Source: Puteibacter caeruleilacunae (GTDB lineage Bacteria; Bacteroidota; Bacteroidia; Bacteroidales; Prolixibacteraceae). Taken from it: 64,000 bases of DNA. The translations under genes were made by a program, and so were the position numbers. The stretch spans positions 1-64,000 of the forward strand of contig SJCO01000005.1 in NCBI GenBank assembly GCA_005217565.1, written 5' to 3'. Of the stretch, positions 10,589 through 19,934 are shown piece by piece; position 1 is the stretch's first letter; the number at the start of each line of letters is the position of its first letter. The notes below the pieces were generated by a model. That model was not told the origin of the DNA and ran no database searches. It saw only the letters and a list, made by a program, of their open reading frames with translations.

Positions 10589-12964
10589 ATGAAGTTATTA
10601 TTAACTGCGATCTGCTGCATATCTTTATGTAGTTTCGTTAACGCCAACAGGAAGTCGATATATCACAAGGGATGGATCGATTTCAATAAAAACGGCAAGA
10701 AAGATATTTACGAAGATTCAAAAGCTCCCCTGAACGACCGTGTTGAGGATTTGTTAAAACAAATGAATACCAACGAAAAGACTTGTCAGTTGGTTACCTT
10801 ATACGGATATGGAGCAGTATTGAAAGACGAACTTCCAACACCAGAATGGAAAAATGAAGCCTGGAAAGACGGTATTGGAAATATCGACGAGCAATTAACT
10901 GGATTAAGAAATAACGGTAAACTCGAGAATGTTTTCCCTCACTCACAGCACGTAATCAGTTTAAACATTATTCAAAAGTGGTTTGTAGAGGATACACGTC
11001 TTGGAATCCCTGCTGATTTTACCGCAGAGGGTATTCGTGGATTAAATCATTATAAAGCAACATTCTTTCCTGCACAGATAGGTATTGCATCGAGTTGGAA
11101 CAAAGACCTTGTTTATCAAATCGGTAATATTACCGGAAAAGAAGCAAAGACTTTAGGATATACCAATGTATACAGTCCAGTACTTGATTTGGCTCGTGAT
11201 CCTCGTTGGGGAAGAACCATCGAGTCATATGGTGAGAATCCATACCTGGTAGGACAGCTTGGAAAACAGCAGGTATCAGGTCTGCGCGACGCAGGAGTAA
11301 TGTCAACCTGTAAACACTTTGCTGTTTACGGTGTACCTATTGGAGGTAGAGATGGTGCTTGTCGTACCCACCCACAGGTGTCGGAGCGTGAAATGTTTGC
11401 ACTGCATCTTGAACCATTTAGAGTTGCTATTACCGAAGCTGATGCTTGGGGAGTTATGGCATCTTATAATGATTATAACGGTATTCCAGTTGCCTCGAAT
11501 TACTTCCTGTTAACAGAAGTATTGCGTAATCGTTGGGGAATGAAAGGATACATTGTAAGTGATAGTGATGCTGTTGAGTATGTATGGAATAAGCACAGTA
11601 TTGCCGGAACTTATAAAGAAGGTATTGGAGAGTGGTTAAAAGCCGGAGGTAACGTTCGTACTACATTCAATGCACCTGAGAATTTCCTAAAGCCAATGCG
11701 TGAAGGTATTGAAGATGGAACCATTGCGATGTCGGTAATCGATGATCGTGTACGTGAGGTATTGAAGACGAAATTCTTAATGGGACTATTTGATGCTCCA
11801 TTTCTTGATAAACCGCAGGAGGCTAATAAAACAGTAGGAGTACCAGAACACGTTATGGTATCATTAAAGTCAGCCCGTGAGTCGTTGGTATTGTTAAAGA
11901 ATGATAAGGTAAACGGAAAGACTATACTTCCTCTTAATAAGGATGAAATTAATACAATCGCAGTGATTGGTCCAATGGCCAAAGAAGAGAAATCATTGAC
12001 TTCTCGTTACGGACCAGTTGAGCCTGAAGTAATTTCTGTTGTTGAAGGTATCAAATCAGCAGTAGGATCAACTCAGGTATTGTATGACAAAGGATGTGAG
12101 GTACGTGATTCAAATTTCCCTGAAAGTGATATCATCAAAGAAAAGCCAGCAGGAGAGGAAAAGAAGCAGATTATTCATGCGGTTTCTGTAGCATTAAAAT
12201 CAGATGTTGTTGTTGTTTGTCTGGGTGATGACCACAAGACTGTAGGAGAGAATATGTCGCGTTACAATCTTGACTTCTCAGGATATCAGAAAGAATTATT
12301 ACAAGCAATTCAGGCTACAGGTAAGCCTGTTGTATTGGTAATGTTGAATGGTCGTCCTATCTCTTGTAACTGGGCACAGAAGAATGTTCCAGCTATTATT
12401 GAAGCATGGTATCCTGGTCAATTTACAGGTAAAGCCGTTGCTGATGTAATCTTTGGCGATTACAATCCAGGAGGTAAATTACCTATTACATTCCCTAAAT
12501 CAGTAGGACAGGTGCCGATGGCGTTCCCATACCAACCTGGAGACACTGGATTTGGTGATGCACGCGTTGATGATCCACTTTATCCATTCGGTTTTGGACT
12601 AAGTTATACGAATTTTGAGTTTTCTAACTTAAATATTAAGGTAGAAAATAAAGATGTAAATAATCCAAAAGTATTGGTGAGCTGTCTTGTTCAAAACGCC
12701 GGAGACCGCGCAGGAGACGAGGTTGTACAGCTTTATTTGAATGATAAAGTGTCGAGTGTTATTACCTACGAAAAAGTGTTAAGAGGCTTTAATCGTGTAA
12801 CTTTAAAGCCTGGAGAGGCAAAGTTAGTACAATTTGAACTATCTTTGCATGACCTTGGTTTCTATAACAAGGATATGAAGTTTGTTGTTGAGCCTGGTGA
12901 GTTTGATGTATGGATGGGTAATTCATCTGTTGATGACCGCCTAAAAGGTTCCTTTAAATTGTAA
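10589..12964 (+). CDS. Secreted GH3 beta-glucosidase/xylosidase-type hydrolase
   Basis: This 791-residue exported glycoside hydrolase of family 3 is predicted to release terminal beta-glucose or beta-xylose from oligosaccharides. A signal peptide (MKLLLTAICCISLCSFVNA) is followed by the (alpha/beta)8 domain. That domain has RWGRTIESYGENPYL and STCKHFAVYG, and the nucleophile is expected to be Asp325 in GYIVSDSDAVEYV. The second alpha/beta domain has VVVCLGDDHKTVGE, GRPISCNW and WYPGQFTGKAVADVIFGDYN. The fibronectin III-like tail starts near AGDEVVQLYL. The domain set and length are complete. The residue after the nucleophile motif is not the usual Trp, so I leave the sugar specificity open. 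It is convergent with the SusCD operon, with terminators between. Confidence 0.93.
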   Translation: MKLLLTAICCISLCSFVNANRKSIYHKGWIDFNKNGKKDIYEDSKAPLNDRVEDLLKQMNTNEKTCQLVTLYGYGAVLKDELPTPEWKNEAWKDGIGNIDEQLTGLRNNGKLENVFPHSQHVISLNIIQKWFVEDTRLGIPADFTAEGIRGLNHYKATFFPAQIGIASSWNKDLVYQIGNITGKEAKTLGYTNVYSPVLDLARDPRWGRTIESYGENPYLVGQLGKQQVSGLRDAGVMSTCKHFAVYGVPIGGRDGACRTHPQVSEREMFALHLEPFRVAITEADAWGVMASYNDYNGIPVASNYFLLTEVLRNRWGMKGYIVSDSDAVEYVWNKHSIAGTYKEGIGEWLKAGGNVRTTFNAPENFLKPMREGIEDGTIAMSVIDDRVREVLKTKFLMGLFDAPFLDKPQEANKTVGVPEHVMVSLKSARESLVLLKNDKVNGKTILPLNKDEINTIAVIGPMAKEEKSLTSRYGPVEPEVISVVEGIKSAVGSTQVLYDKGCEVRDSNFPESDIIKEKPAGEEKKQIIHAVSVALKSDVVVVCLGDDHKTVGENMSRYNLDFSGYQKELLQAIQATGKPVVLVMLNGRPISCNWAQKNVPAIIEAWYPGQFTGKAVADVIFGDYNPGGKLPITFPKSVGQVPMAFPYQPGDTGFGDARVDDPLYPFGFGLSYTNFEFSNLNIKVENKDVNNPKVLVSCLVQNAGDRAGDEVVQLYLNDKVSSVITYEKVLRGFNRVTLKPGEAKLVQFELSLHDLGFYNKDMKFVVEPGEFDVWMGNSSVDDRLKGSFKL

Positions 12965-12991
12965 CTGTTCTTTTTTATATAATTCTACCAA

Positions 12992-13030
12992 TCAAAAAAG
13001 CTGTCTTCTTTTAAGAGGATGGCTTTTTTT
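12992..13030 (+). terminator. Terminator after the GH3 gene
   Basis: AAAAAGCTGTCTTC and GAGGATGGCTTTTTTT form an imperfect hairpin followed by T residues, about 30 bases after the GH3 stop. Confidence 0.65.
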
Positions 13031-13059
13031 TGTATTAGAGAGTATTAGATTGTATTAGA

Positions 13060-13098
13060 ATGAAAAGGCTGCCTTCTTTTAAGAGGCAGCCTTTTCAA
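13060..13098. terminator. Terminator of the susCD operon
   Basis: AAGGCTGCC and GGCAGCCTT pair perfectly around a loop with TTCTTTTAAGA. On the minus strand it follows the susD stop by about 15 bases and is followed by TTTTCATT. Confidence 0.75.
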
Positions 13099-13108
13099 TA
13101 CTAATTAA

Positions 13109-14719
13109 CTATTCCCAATAAGGATTTTGGGTTAAGTTCTCAGCTCTTTCCATTTCTGATTCAGGAACTGGGAAGAAATAATGCTTTGGAGCCTCAAATA
13201 TTCTGGTCTGTATAGGAGTAGAATTAAAAGAAACACCATCGTTGTTTACTGTTAATCCCATCACTTCATAACCATCATTCATCTCAATCCATCCCCATCG
13301 TTTAAAGTTGAAATACATCCATCCTTCAAAACCAAGCTCTTTAATATACTCATCATAGATGTTCTCCATGGTGATATTTCCAGCAGTATAAGCAGGAAGT
13401 AGTTCTGACGCACGAGCACGAACCTTGTTGATTGTAGCATCAAGCATATCTTGCGAGAGACTTGCTGCACTACCTGCTAGTTTTGCTTCTACCTCAGCTT
13501 TCATCAATAGCACATCAGCATAGCGCAATACGATAAAGTTTAGAGGAGAATCGTTACTTAAAGTACGATCATAATCACCTTCGATTACATACTTACGCAT
13601 CTGCATCTTAGTCTGCGAATGGTTTAGGTTACGCATCTCGTAAGGATGTAGGATATCTATATTTCTATAGTCAAGGAAGTGTGATCCAGGACGAAGAATG
13701 GTTGCATCCATACGTGGATCTCTACCTTCAAAGTAGTCATAAACCTCAGCAGGAATACGGTCATCCTCAATAACATAGTCAGGGTCAGGATCTATACGTT
13801 CCATTTTATCAACGTACCATAGTGCTGGCTGTACCCAACTCCAACCACTAGCTTCAGAGGAACGGTTTGCATACAACTTTTCATGTGTACCTCCACCTTC
13901 GGCATCGTTGGCAAAGATGAATTGAATATCGAAAATTACCTCTTCATTATTCTCATTATCAATGCTGATAACATCAGAGTAGTTTGGCACTAGGTCGTAG
14001 CCTAATGTTAGCACCTGATCAATAGCAGCTTTCGCGCCTGACCAGTCTTCTTCCATCATGGCAACTTTTGCACGCATGGTTAAGGCTGCACCTTTGGTTG
14101 CTCTACCCGCTACACTAGCTTCAACAGGAAGTACTGCAATGGCTGCATCTAAATCGGTAATAATCTGATCAATAACAGCTTCTTTAGATGATTTTTCCAT
14201 GAAGGCATCTTCAACCTCCGGAACATGGGAGAATAATGGTACATCACCAAACATGTCAGCCAGGTGGAAATAGAACATTGCACGAAGGTATTGTGCCTCA
14301 GCCTTGTATTGCTTAACACGTTCAGCATCAGCTTCACTTACCTCAATGTTGTCGATATTCGTTAGCAGATCATTAGCACGAACAACCCCTCTGTATGAGT
14401 TGGTCCATAATCCCTTTGTTTGTCCGTTACTAACATCATGATTACCAGCCGCAACGCCGTTCACAGATCCCTGGCGACAGTGCCCGATAGGTGTAAGCAA
14501 GTCAAACAATCCCATCATACTCCATCCAAATTGACCTCTTCCAACTTGTAAGGCATCATAAATGGCAGTTAATCCTGCTTCTGCATCATCAGCTGTTTGC
14601 CAGAATGTTGACACAGAAAGTGCTCCGTTTGGCTGCTTATCCAGAAAGTCGTCACTACATGAGCTTGCAAAAAGCAGTGTAATGATTAACGTAAATGCTG
14701 TATATCTTATTTTTTTCAT
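13109..14719 (-). CDS. SusD/RagB-family glycan-binding outer-membrane lipoprotein
   Basis: This 536-residue surface lipoprotein caps its SusC partner and binds glycan for import. The lipobox Cys is residue 21 (LLFASSC). It has the SusD hallmarks: LNKQPNG-like start (here FLDKQPNGALSVSTFW), TPR-like helices with ARFLRAMFYF-like AQYLRAMFYFHLADMFGDVPLF, and the C-terminal RYADVLLMKAEVEA segment, ending in FPVPESEMERAENLTQNPYW. The length is usual. It lies 39 bases after the SusC gene and closes the operon. Confidence 0.95.
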   Translation of the reverse strand: MKKIRYTAFTLIITLLFASSCSDDFLDKQPNGALSVSTFWQTADDAEAGLTAIYDALQVGRGQFGWSMMGLFDLLTPIGHCRQGSVNGVAAGNHDVSNGQTKGLWTNSYRGVVRANDLLTNIDNIEVSEADAERVKQYKAEAQYLRAMFYFHLADMFGDVPLFSHVPEVEDAFMEKSSKEAVIDQIITDLDAAIAVLPVEASVAGRATKGAALTMRAKVAMMEEDWSGAKAAIDQVLTLGYDLVPNYSDVISIDNENNEEVIFDIQFIFANDAEGGGTHEKLYANRSSEASGWSWVQPALWYVDKMERIDPDPDYVIEDDRIPAEVYDYFEGRDPRMDATILRPGSHFLDYRNIDILHPYEMRNLNHSQTKMQMRKYVIEGDYDRTLSNDSPLNFIVLRYADVLLMKAEVEAKLAGSAASLSQDMLDATINKVRARASELLPAYTAGNITMENIYDEYIKELGFEGWMYFNFKRWGWIEMNDGYEVMGLTVNNDGVSFNSTPIQTRIFEAPKHYFFPVPESEMERAENLTQNPYWE

Positions 14720-14758
14720 TTCGTTTCTGTTTTTAATTCAAAGTGAATAATCATCAAA

Positions 14759-17700
14759 TTAGAACTGTATATTTACTCCAAATATGAATGTCTTAATATT
14801 AGGAACGGCATCAGTTGATCTTGTCTCAGGGTCAAATCCCATGTCCCAGTTGGTAATGGTGAAAGGATTATCACTACTTAGATAAACTCTTACTTTATTT
14901 AGTCCTAAATCACGAACGAAATTGCGAGGTAGGGTATAGCCTAGCTGCATATTCTTGATTCTTAAGTACGACATGTCTTTAATCCAGAATGTAGAAGTAG
15001 AACGGTTAGCTCCATCTGATTTCTGCCACAAGCGTGGGAACTCTCCATCAGGATTCTCTTGACTCCATGCATCAAGCCACATTGAGTGTAGTAATCCACG
15101 GTCTCCCCATGCAAACGGACGGTTACCATTACCAATCCAGCTACCATCTACTTTGTATACGCCCTGGAATAACATTGCAAAATCAAAATTCTTGTATTCA
15201 AGATTTAAGTTACCTCCAAATGTCCAGGTTGGAATGCTCTTTCCAATGATCACTTTATCATCAGCATCAATCTTACCATCTCCAGCATCATTAATACCAT
15301 CACCGTCAGTATCGACAGTCAGCTGATCCTTGTATTGAACGTCTCCTAATTCAGTATAATTCCAATGCTCAGCTGCGTTGTCTAATTGCTCCTGTGTGCG
15401 GAAAATACCAACCGCTTCATAGCCATAGTATGAGTTGTATACTTCTCCAATTTGTTTTCCACCAGTCTTAATATCAGCATAGTAGTCGGTAAGCTCATTC
15501 TTTAACCAGGTAACATGTGTTCCTGCATTTACTTTTACAGGACCTATATTGCCATTGTAATTTACCGATAATTCTACCCCTTGGTTTACCATCTCGGCAA
15601 GGTTTACAGTAGGATCACTCTTCGCTCCAAGGAAATCAGGAACAGGCAGACCTGCAAGGATATCATCGGTACGCTTGTGGAAGTATTCCAACGAAGTATT
15701 AATTCTATTCAGGAAGTTTGCTTCAACTGCTGCAGAAATCACTTCGGTAGTCTCCCAGCTAATATCCTGGTTTACCAATGCTGTAGAGGCATATCCAGGA
15801 TAAACCTGACCGTCGAAACTATAATTCTTATTGATACTATACGTTTCCTGGTAAGGGTAGTAGCTGTTGATATTTTGGTTACCTAGCTCTCCCCATGATG
15901 CTCTTAATTTCAAATTCTGGAAGAAGTTAGAGTCAGACATGAAATTCTCTTCAGAGATTCTCCATCCTACAGAAGCCGAAGGGAAGTAACCCCATTTGTT
16001 TCCTTTTTTAAATCTTGAAGATCCATCAGCTCTTAAGTTAGCTTCAAACAGATATTTTCCTTGGTAATCGTAGTTTACACGACCGAAATATGATTCAATT
16101 GATTCTTCGGTAATTCCTCCACCAGTGCTGATGTCATTTAATCCGGCATCTAAAACCTGAATCTCGTCGTTAGGGAAATCTTTTGCTCCACCTTTTAGAT
16201 TCTCCCAACGATATTTCTCTGCCTGATGACCACCAAGAACAGTGAAATTATGATTGTCGATCTTCTTATTATACGTTAGGGTAGTGAAATTAGTCAATCG
16301 ATACGACTGCTTAGTCTGCATGCTGGCACTATTGGTAGTACCTTCTCTGTCAATAACATCCTCTCTGAAGTTCCAGGTCTGGAATGTTTTGTTAAAGCTA
16401 CGGTATAAGTTGTTGTTCCAGTTGATCGACACACTACCATTAAGGGTTAATCCTTCAATGATTTCCCATTTTAGGAAAATATCAGAAAGAAGGTGCTGAT
16501 AGCGATTGTGCTTCACATTTGATTCCAATCGAGCTAAAGGATTCATTGTAGTACCAACAGCTGAATGCTGAGCGCCTCCCCATCTTCCATCAGGTGATTT
16601 GATGTTTGGAATAGCAGGAACAACACCTATGTCTACACCATTACCACCATCGCTAATTGGATTAGGATCAAGTTCTGTCCAGCGGAAGAAAATGTTCCCT
16701 CCTACAGAGATATTCTTTGTCATGTTGGTTTCGAGGTTAGCTCTTGCCGAGTAGCGTTGCTGCTCATTACCAAGTACCAAACCTTCTTGATCGAGGTAGT
16801 TCAATGCAAAGCGATAACGGGTTACTTCGGTACCTCCACTAAACGAGAAGCTGTGATTTTGAAGGAAAGCGTTTCTTCCTACCTGTTCTTTAAACCAGTC
16901 AACATTAGGGTGAGTTAGTGGATTGTTTGCGTTACGCCATTCTGTAATATCATCTTCGGTGTACAATGGAGACTCTCTATAGGTGTTGTTTAGCTCCATG
17001 TAAGTAGCGAAATCATTCACATAGGTTGGTAGGTCAGTGGCAGTTTGGAATCCTGTGTAACCATTGTAAGTCATCTTCATCTCGCCGGCACGTCCGCGTT
17101 TGGTGGTAATCAATATTACTCCATTTGCTGCACGTGAACCATAGATTGCTGCAGATGCTGCATCTTTTAGTACCGACATTGATTCAATATCGTTAGGATC
17201 AATGTCGCTCATTGACGATACAATTCCATCAACAACTACCATCGGATTGTTATCGTTCATGGTACCAATACCGCGAATACGAATAGAGATTCCTTCATCT
17301 CCAACTTTACCTCCGCGTGATTGAGAAACAGTTACTCCAGGTGCTAGACCAGATAAACCACTACTTAGGTTGGTTACTGCACGTGAATTTAGTTTTTCCT
17401 GATCAACAGTGGTGATCGATCCTGTAAGGTTTACCTTTTTCTGTGTACCATAACCTACTGCAACAACCTCTTCCAAACCAATGGCATCTTCATTCATAGT
17501 AATGTTAATCATCGATTGACCAGCCAATTGTATTTCCTGGGTTTGCATTCCAATGAATGAAAAGATCACAACGTCACTACCTGCAGGTATTTCAATAGAA
17601 TACTTTCCGTCAATATCGGTAACGCTACCGACGGTAGTTCCTTTGACGACTACCGATACTCCAGGCAATGGCTCTCCTGATGAATCTTTAACGACTCCTG

Positions 17701-18091
17701 AGATTTGTGTGACTTGCTGATTGGCATTCATTTTTCGTTCGGTGATAGCGATATACTTATCAACTACCTCGTAACGCATATTGGTGTTTTTTAAAATGAG
17801 ATCCATTATCTCATGGATGGTTGAGTTTTTGAAACTCGCATCAATCTTCTGATTGGCATCAAAATGCTCACTTTTATAGAAAAATGAATAGTCTGAAACA
17901 CTTTCAATTTTTTCTATAACATCCTTAATACTCGCATCTTTCATTTTGAGGTTAAACTTCTGATTCTGAGCGTAGCTCGAACCATAAGCGTGAATCATAC
18001 AAATAAAAGATATTAAAAAAGTTAGTTTCATAATCCTTAATAATTTGGACATACTCCTTCCATAAGAAGTATTGATGTACTTTTTTTTCAT
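14759..18091 (-). CDS. SusC/RagA TonB-dependent transporter with STN signalling domain
   Basis: This outer-membrane transporter of about 1110 residues imports glycan fragments using TonB energy. After the signal peptide (MKLTFLISFICMIHAYGSSYAQ, beginning about residue 21) comes an STN domain (KDASIKDVIEKIES...), then a carboxypeptidase-regulatory-like domain (ISGVVKDSSGEPLPGVSVVV). The plug follows (VDGIVSSMSDIDPNDIESM; AAIYGSRAANGVILITTK) and then a 22-strand barrel ending in FIFGVNIQF. The STN domain is what FecR-type anti-sigma factors contact, and FecR and sigma genes lie just upstream, so cell-surface signalling is expected. The first possible codon at 18103 is TTG; the ATG at 18091 is a better start. 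Confidence 0.95.
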   Translation of the reverse strand: MKKKYINTSYGRSMSKLLRIMKLTFLISFICMIHAYGSSYAQNQKFNLKMKDASIKDVIEKIESVSDYSFFYKSEHFDANQKIDASFKNSTIHEIMDLILKNTNMRYEVVDKYIAITERKMNANQQVTQISGVVKDSSGEPLPGVSVVVKGTTVGSVTDIDGKYSIEIPAGSDVVIFSFIGMQTQEIQLAGQSMINITMNEDAIGLEEVVAVGYGTQKKVNLTGSITTVDQEKLNSRAVTNLSSGLSGLAPGVTVSQSRGGKVGDEGISIRIRGIGTMNDNNPMVVVDGIVSSMSDIDPNDIESMSVLKDAASAAIYGSRAANGVILITTKRGRAGEMKMTYNGYTGFQTATDLPTYVNDFATYMELNNTYRESPLYTEDDITEWRNANNPLTHPNVDWFKEQVGRNAFLQNHSFSFSGGTEVTRYRFALNYLDQEGLVLGNEQQRYSARANLETNMTKNISVGGNIFFRWTELDPNPISDGGNGVDIGVVPAIPNIKSPDGRWGGAQHSAVGTTMNPLARLESNVKHNRYQHLLSDIFLKWEIIEGLTLNGSVSINWNNNLYRSFNKTFQTWNFREDVIDREGTTNSASMQTKQSYRLTNFTTLTYNKKIDNHNFTVLGGHQAEKYRWENLKGGAKDFPNDEIQVLDAGLNDISTGGGITEESIESYFGRVNYDYQGKYLFEANLRADGSSRFKKGNKWGYFPSASVGWRISEENFMSDSNFFQNLKLRASWGELGNQNINSYYPYQETYSINKNYSFDGQVYPGYASTALVNQDISWETTEVISAAVEANFLNRINTSLEYFHKRTDDILAGLPVPDFLGAKSDPTVNLAEMVNQGVELSVNYNGNIGPVKVNAGTHVTWLKNELTDYYADIKTGGKQIGEVYNSYYGYEAVGIFRTQEQLDNAAEHWNYTELGDVQYKDQLTVDTDGDGINDAGDGKIDADDKVIIGKSIPTWTFGGNLNLEYKNFDFAMLFQGVYKVDGSWIGNGNRPFAWGDRGLLHSMWLDAWSQENPDGEFPRLWQKSDGANRSTSTFWIKDMSYLRIKNMQLGYTLPRNFVRDLGLNKVRVYLSSDNPFTITNWDMGFDPETRSTDAVPNIKTFIFGVNIQF

Positions 18092-18207
18092 AACTTTGAA
18101 CAAGTTTGTGATTAACGATTGTGCCTAACGGCATTATTTAAATTCAGACTTAGAATCGGAGAATGGGCCATATTCTTCGATTCATTTTTTTTGAGATTTT
18201 TCTTTTG

Positions 18208-19212
18208 CTACATAGGCTTTGATTTATATAACTGTATTTGACTTTTTCTATCTTGTTGCATATCCAGATTGTATTGTATATTTCCTGTAATCCGTAATAC
18301 CTCTAATATCTGATCTATTGGCTTAAAACGAAGAATAGTACCTGTATATAATTGATCTTTCAGTTCTTCATTTTCGATACTAATCCTTACGTTATACCAA
18401 CGTTCCAGCTTACGGGCAATATCTTCAATCCGTTCATCTTTAAAGGTAATTCTACCGTTTCGCCACGATGTATATAGTTTTGTGTCGATATTGGAAATTG
18501 TCATGCTATTGGTTTCCCTATCATATTTGGCATTCTGTCCAGGTTTTAAGGGTGTAATCAATTTATCACTCTTACTTCTTAATTCTACTTTCCCTTCTAC
18601 AAGGGTTGTAGAAATGAAATTGTCTCGTTTGTATGCCTCCACATTGAAGCTTGTTCCCAGTACCTGAATGTCAATGCTATTGGTGGCTACTCTAAAAGGC
18701 TTTTCTTTATTGTGAACCACATCAAAGTAGGCTTCTCCTGTTAATGCTACTTCTCGTTTATCTTTTTCAAAATGAGAAGGGTAGGTTAATTTTGATCCTG
18801 AATTTATCCATACCCTGGTACCATCACTTAAGGTTAAAGTAGCTGACTGTCCTGGTGGGACAAATAGGGTATTGGTTGTTGCTTCATCATTGTTAGGATT
18901 AAATACATATTGATTGGCAGTGATACCCAATGTGAAAGTAATGATGAGTATGGCTGCATATTTGAGTACGTTGCGGAAGTTGAAGCGAATAACCTTCTTG
19001 TTGTTGCTTATATTCTGTCGATATCGATTCAATTCTTTATCAATGTCACTTATTGAATGATTATTCGTTGCATTGCTAAATGCCCACGACGATTTTAATC
19101 TGCTAAATTCTTTTTGATTATCATCTGATTCAAGAATCCATTCAAGCACCGAAGTCTTTTCATCATCCGATAGCTCTCCAAGAATATATTTTACTAGTAA
19201 CTCTTTATCCAT
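18208..19212 (-). CDS. FecR-family anti-sigma factor
   Basis: This 334-residue inner-membrane protein has a cytosolic N-terminal sigma-binding part (YILGELSDDEKTSVLEWI). One membrane helix follows near residues 85-103 (AAILIITFTLGITANQYVF), then the periplasmic FecR domain (LFVPPGQSATLTLSDGTRVWIN; GEAYFDVVHNKEKPFRV). The C-terminal DUF4974-type region (ERIEDIARKLERWYNVRI; GTILRFKPIDQILEVL) normally contacts the STN domain of a SusC-like transporter. It sits between the ECF sigma gene and the SusC gene, the classical arrangement for transenvelope induction of a glycan locus. Confidence 0.95.
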   Translation of the reverse strand: MDKELLVKYILGELSDDEKTSVLEWILESDDNQKEFSRLKSSWAFSNATNNHSISDIDKELNRYRQNISNNKKVIRFNFRNVLKYAAILIITFTLGITANQYVFNPNNDEATTNTLFVPPGQSATLTLSDGTRVWINSGSKLTYPSHFEKDKREVALTGEAYFDVVHNKEKPFRVATNSIDIQVLGTSFNVEAYKRDNFISTTLVEGKVELRSKSDKLITPLKPGQNAKYDRETNSMTISNIDTKLYTSWRNGRITFKDERIEDIARKLERWYNVRISIENEELKDQLYTGTILRFKPIDQILEVLRITGNIQYNLDMQQDRKSQIQLYKSKPM

Positions 19213-19280
19213 TATTATCTGCTTTACATAGAGTATAACCCTCTATGGGCAGACTACCCTTACTGGAAAATGAAAAAAAT

Positions 19281-19859
19281 TTAAAAAAAGATAATTGGAA
19301 GGTATTCCTGGAGGTTTATTCTGAATAGTTTTAGGGCCTTAGTAATTTGAGCTTCAACGGTTTTGATGGAAATTTCTAACTCCTCGGCAATCTCTTTGTT
19401 TTTTTTGTCTTCAAAGCGACTGAGCTGAAAGATTTTGCGACATTGTTCGGGTAGTTGTGCCATTGTTTGCTCAATCTTTTGCTGAATTTCCTGAAATGTG
19501 AGCTCCGAAGTATCGGTATGCGAAAGTGCAATCTGATTGGCCTGAATCTCTTGTTGCTGAATCAAGCTATATTCCTTGAATTTTTTCTCTACTTGTAGGT
19601 GTCTGAGGTATTTTAACGACTTGTTTCTTGCAACGGTAAAAAGCCAGGCATTAAGGTTGGTATTGTCTTGTAACTTGGCTCTTTCATTCCATAGCGATAG
19701 GAAGGTGTCGTGAACAATGTTGCGGGCTGTTTCTTCATCAGGAAGGTACTCTTTTGTAAAATACACCAGACGTGGGAAGTAAGAAGAAAATACCATTTCA
19801 AAGACACTTTCTTCACTGTTTTTCAGTCTACTTACGATATCTGATGAGTTGATTATCAT
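19281..19859 (-). CDS. ECF RNA polymerase sigma factor (FecI/RpoE-like, Bacteroidota type)
   Basis: This 192-residue sigma-70 family factor lacks regions 1 and 3. Region 2 includes YFPRLVYFTKEYLPDEETARNIVHDTFLSLW and region 4 includes LPEQCRKIFQLSRFEDKKNKEIAEELEISIKTVEAQI, a helix-turn-helix for the -35 box. It is expected to be held by the FecR protein encoded 68 bases downstream and released when the SusC transporter binds its glycan, then to drive the susCD genes. The ATG is preceded by a purine-rich GGAAGGAAG, a better ribosome binding site than most genes here have. Confidence 0.95.
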   Translation of the reverse strand: MIINSSDIVSRLKNSEESVFEMVFSSYFPRLVYFTKEYLPDEETARNIVHDTFLSLWNERAKLQDNTNLNAWLFTVARNKSLKYLRHLQVEKKFKEYSLIQQQEIQANQIALSHTDTSELTFQEIQQKIEQTMAQLPEQCRKIFQLSRFEDKKNKEIAEELEISIKTVEAQITKALKLFRINLQEYLPIIFF

Positions 19860-19895
19860 TACTTCCTTCCATTGATTGCAGGCAACTAAGGTATA

Positions 19896-19934
19896 AAAAT
19901 AAGCCCCGCATTTGCAAATGCGGGGCTTATTTAT
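19896..19934 (-). terminator. Terminator of the lyase/GH88 operon
   Basis: AAGCCCCGCATTTGCAAATG continues into CGGGGCTT as a perfect 28-base palindrome with A- and T-rich flanks. It begins directly at the GH88 stop codon on the minus strand and separates this operon from the sigma factor gene. Confidence 0.9.
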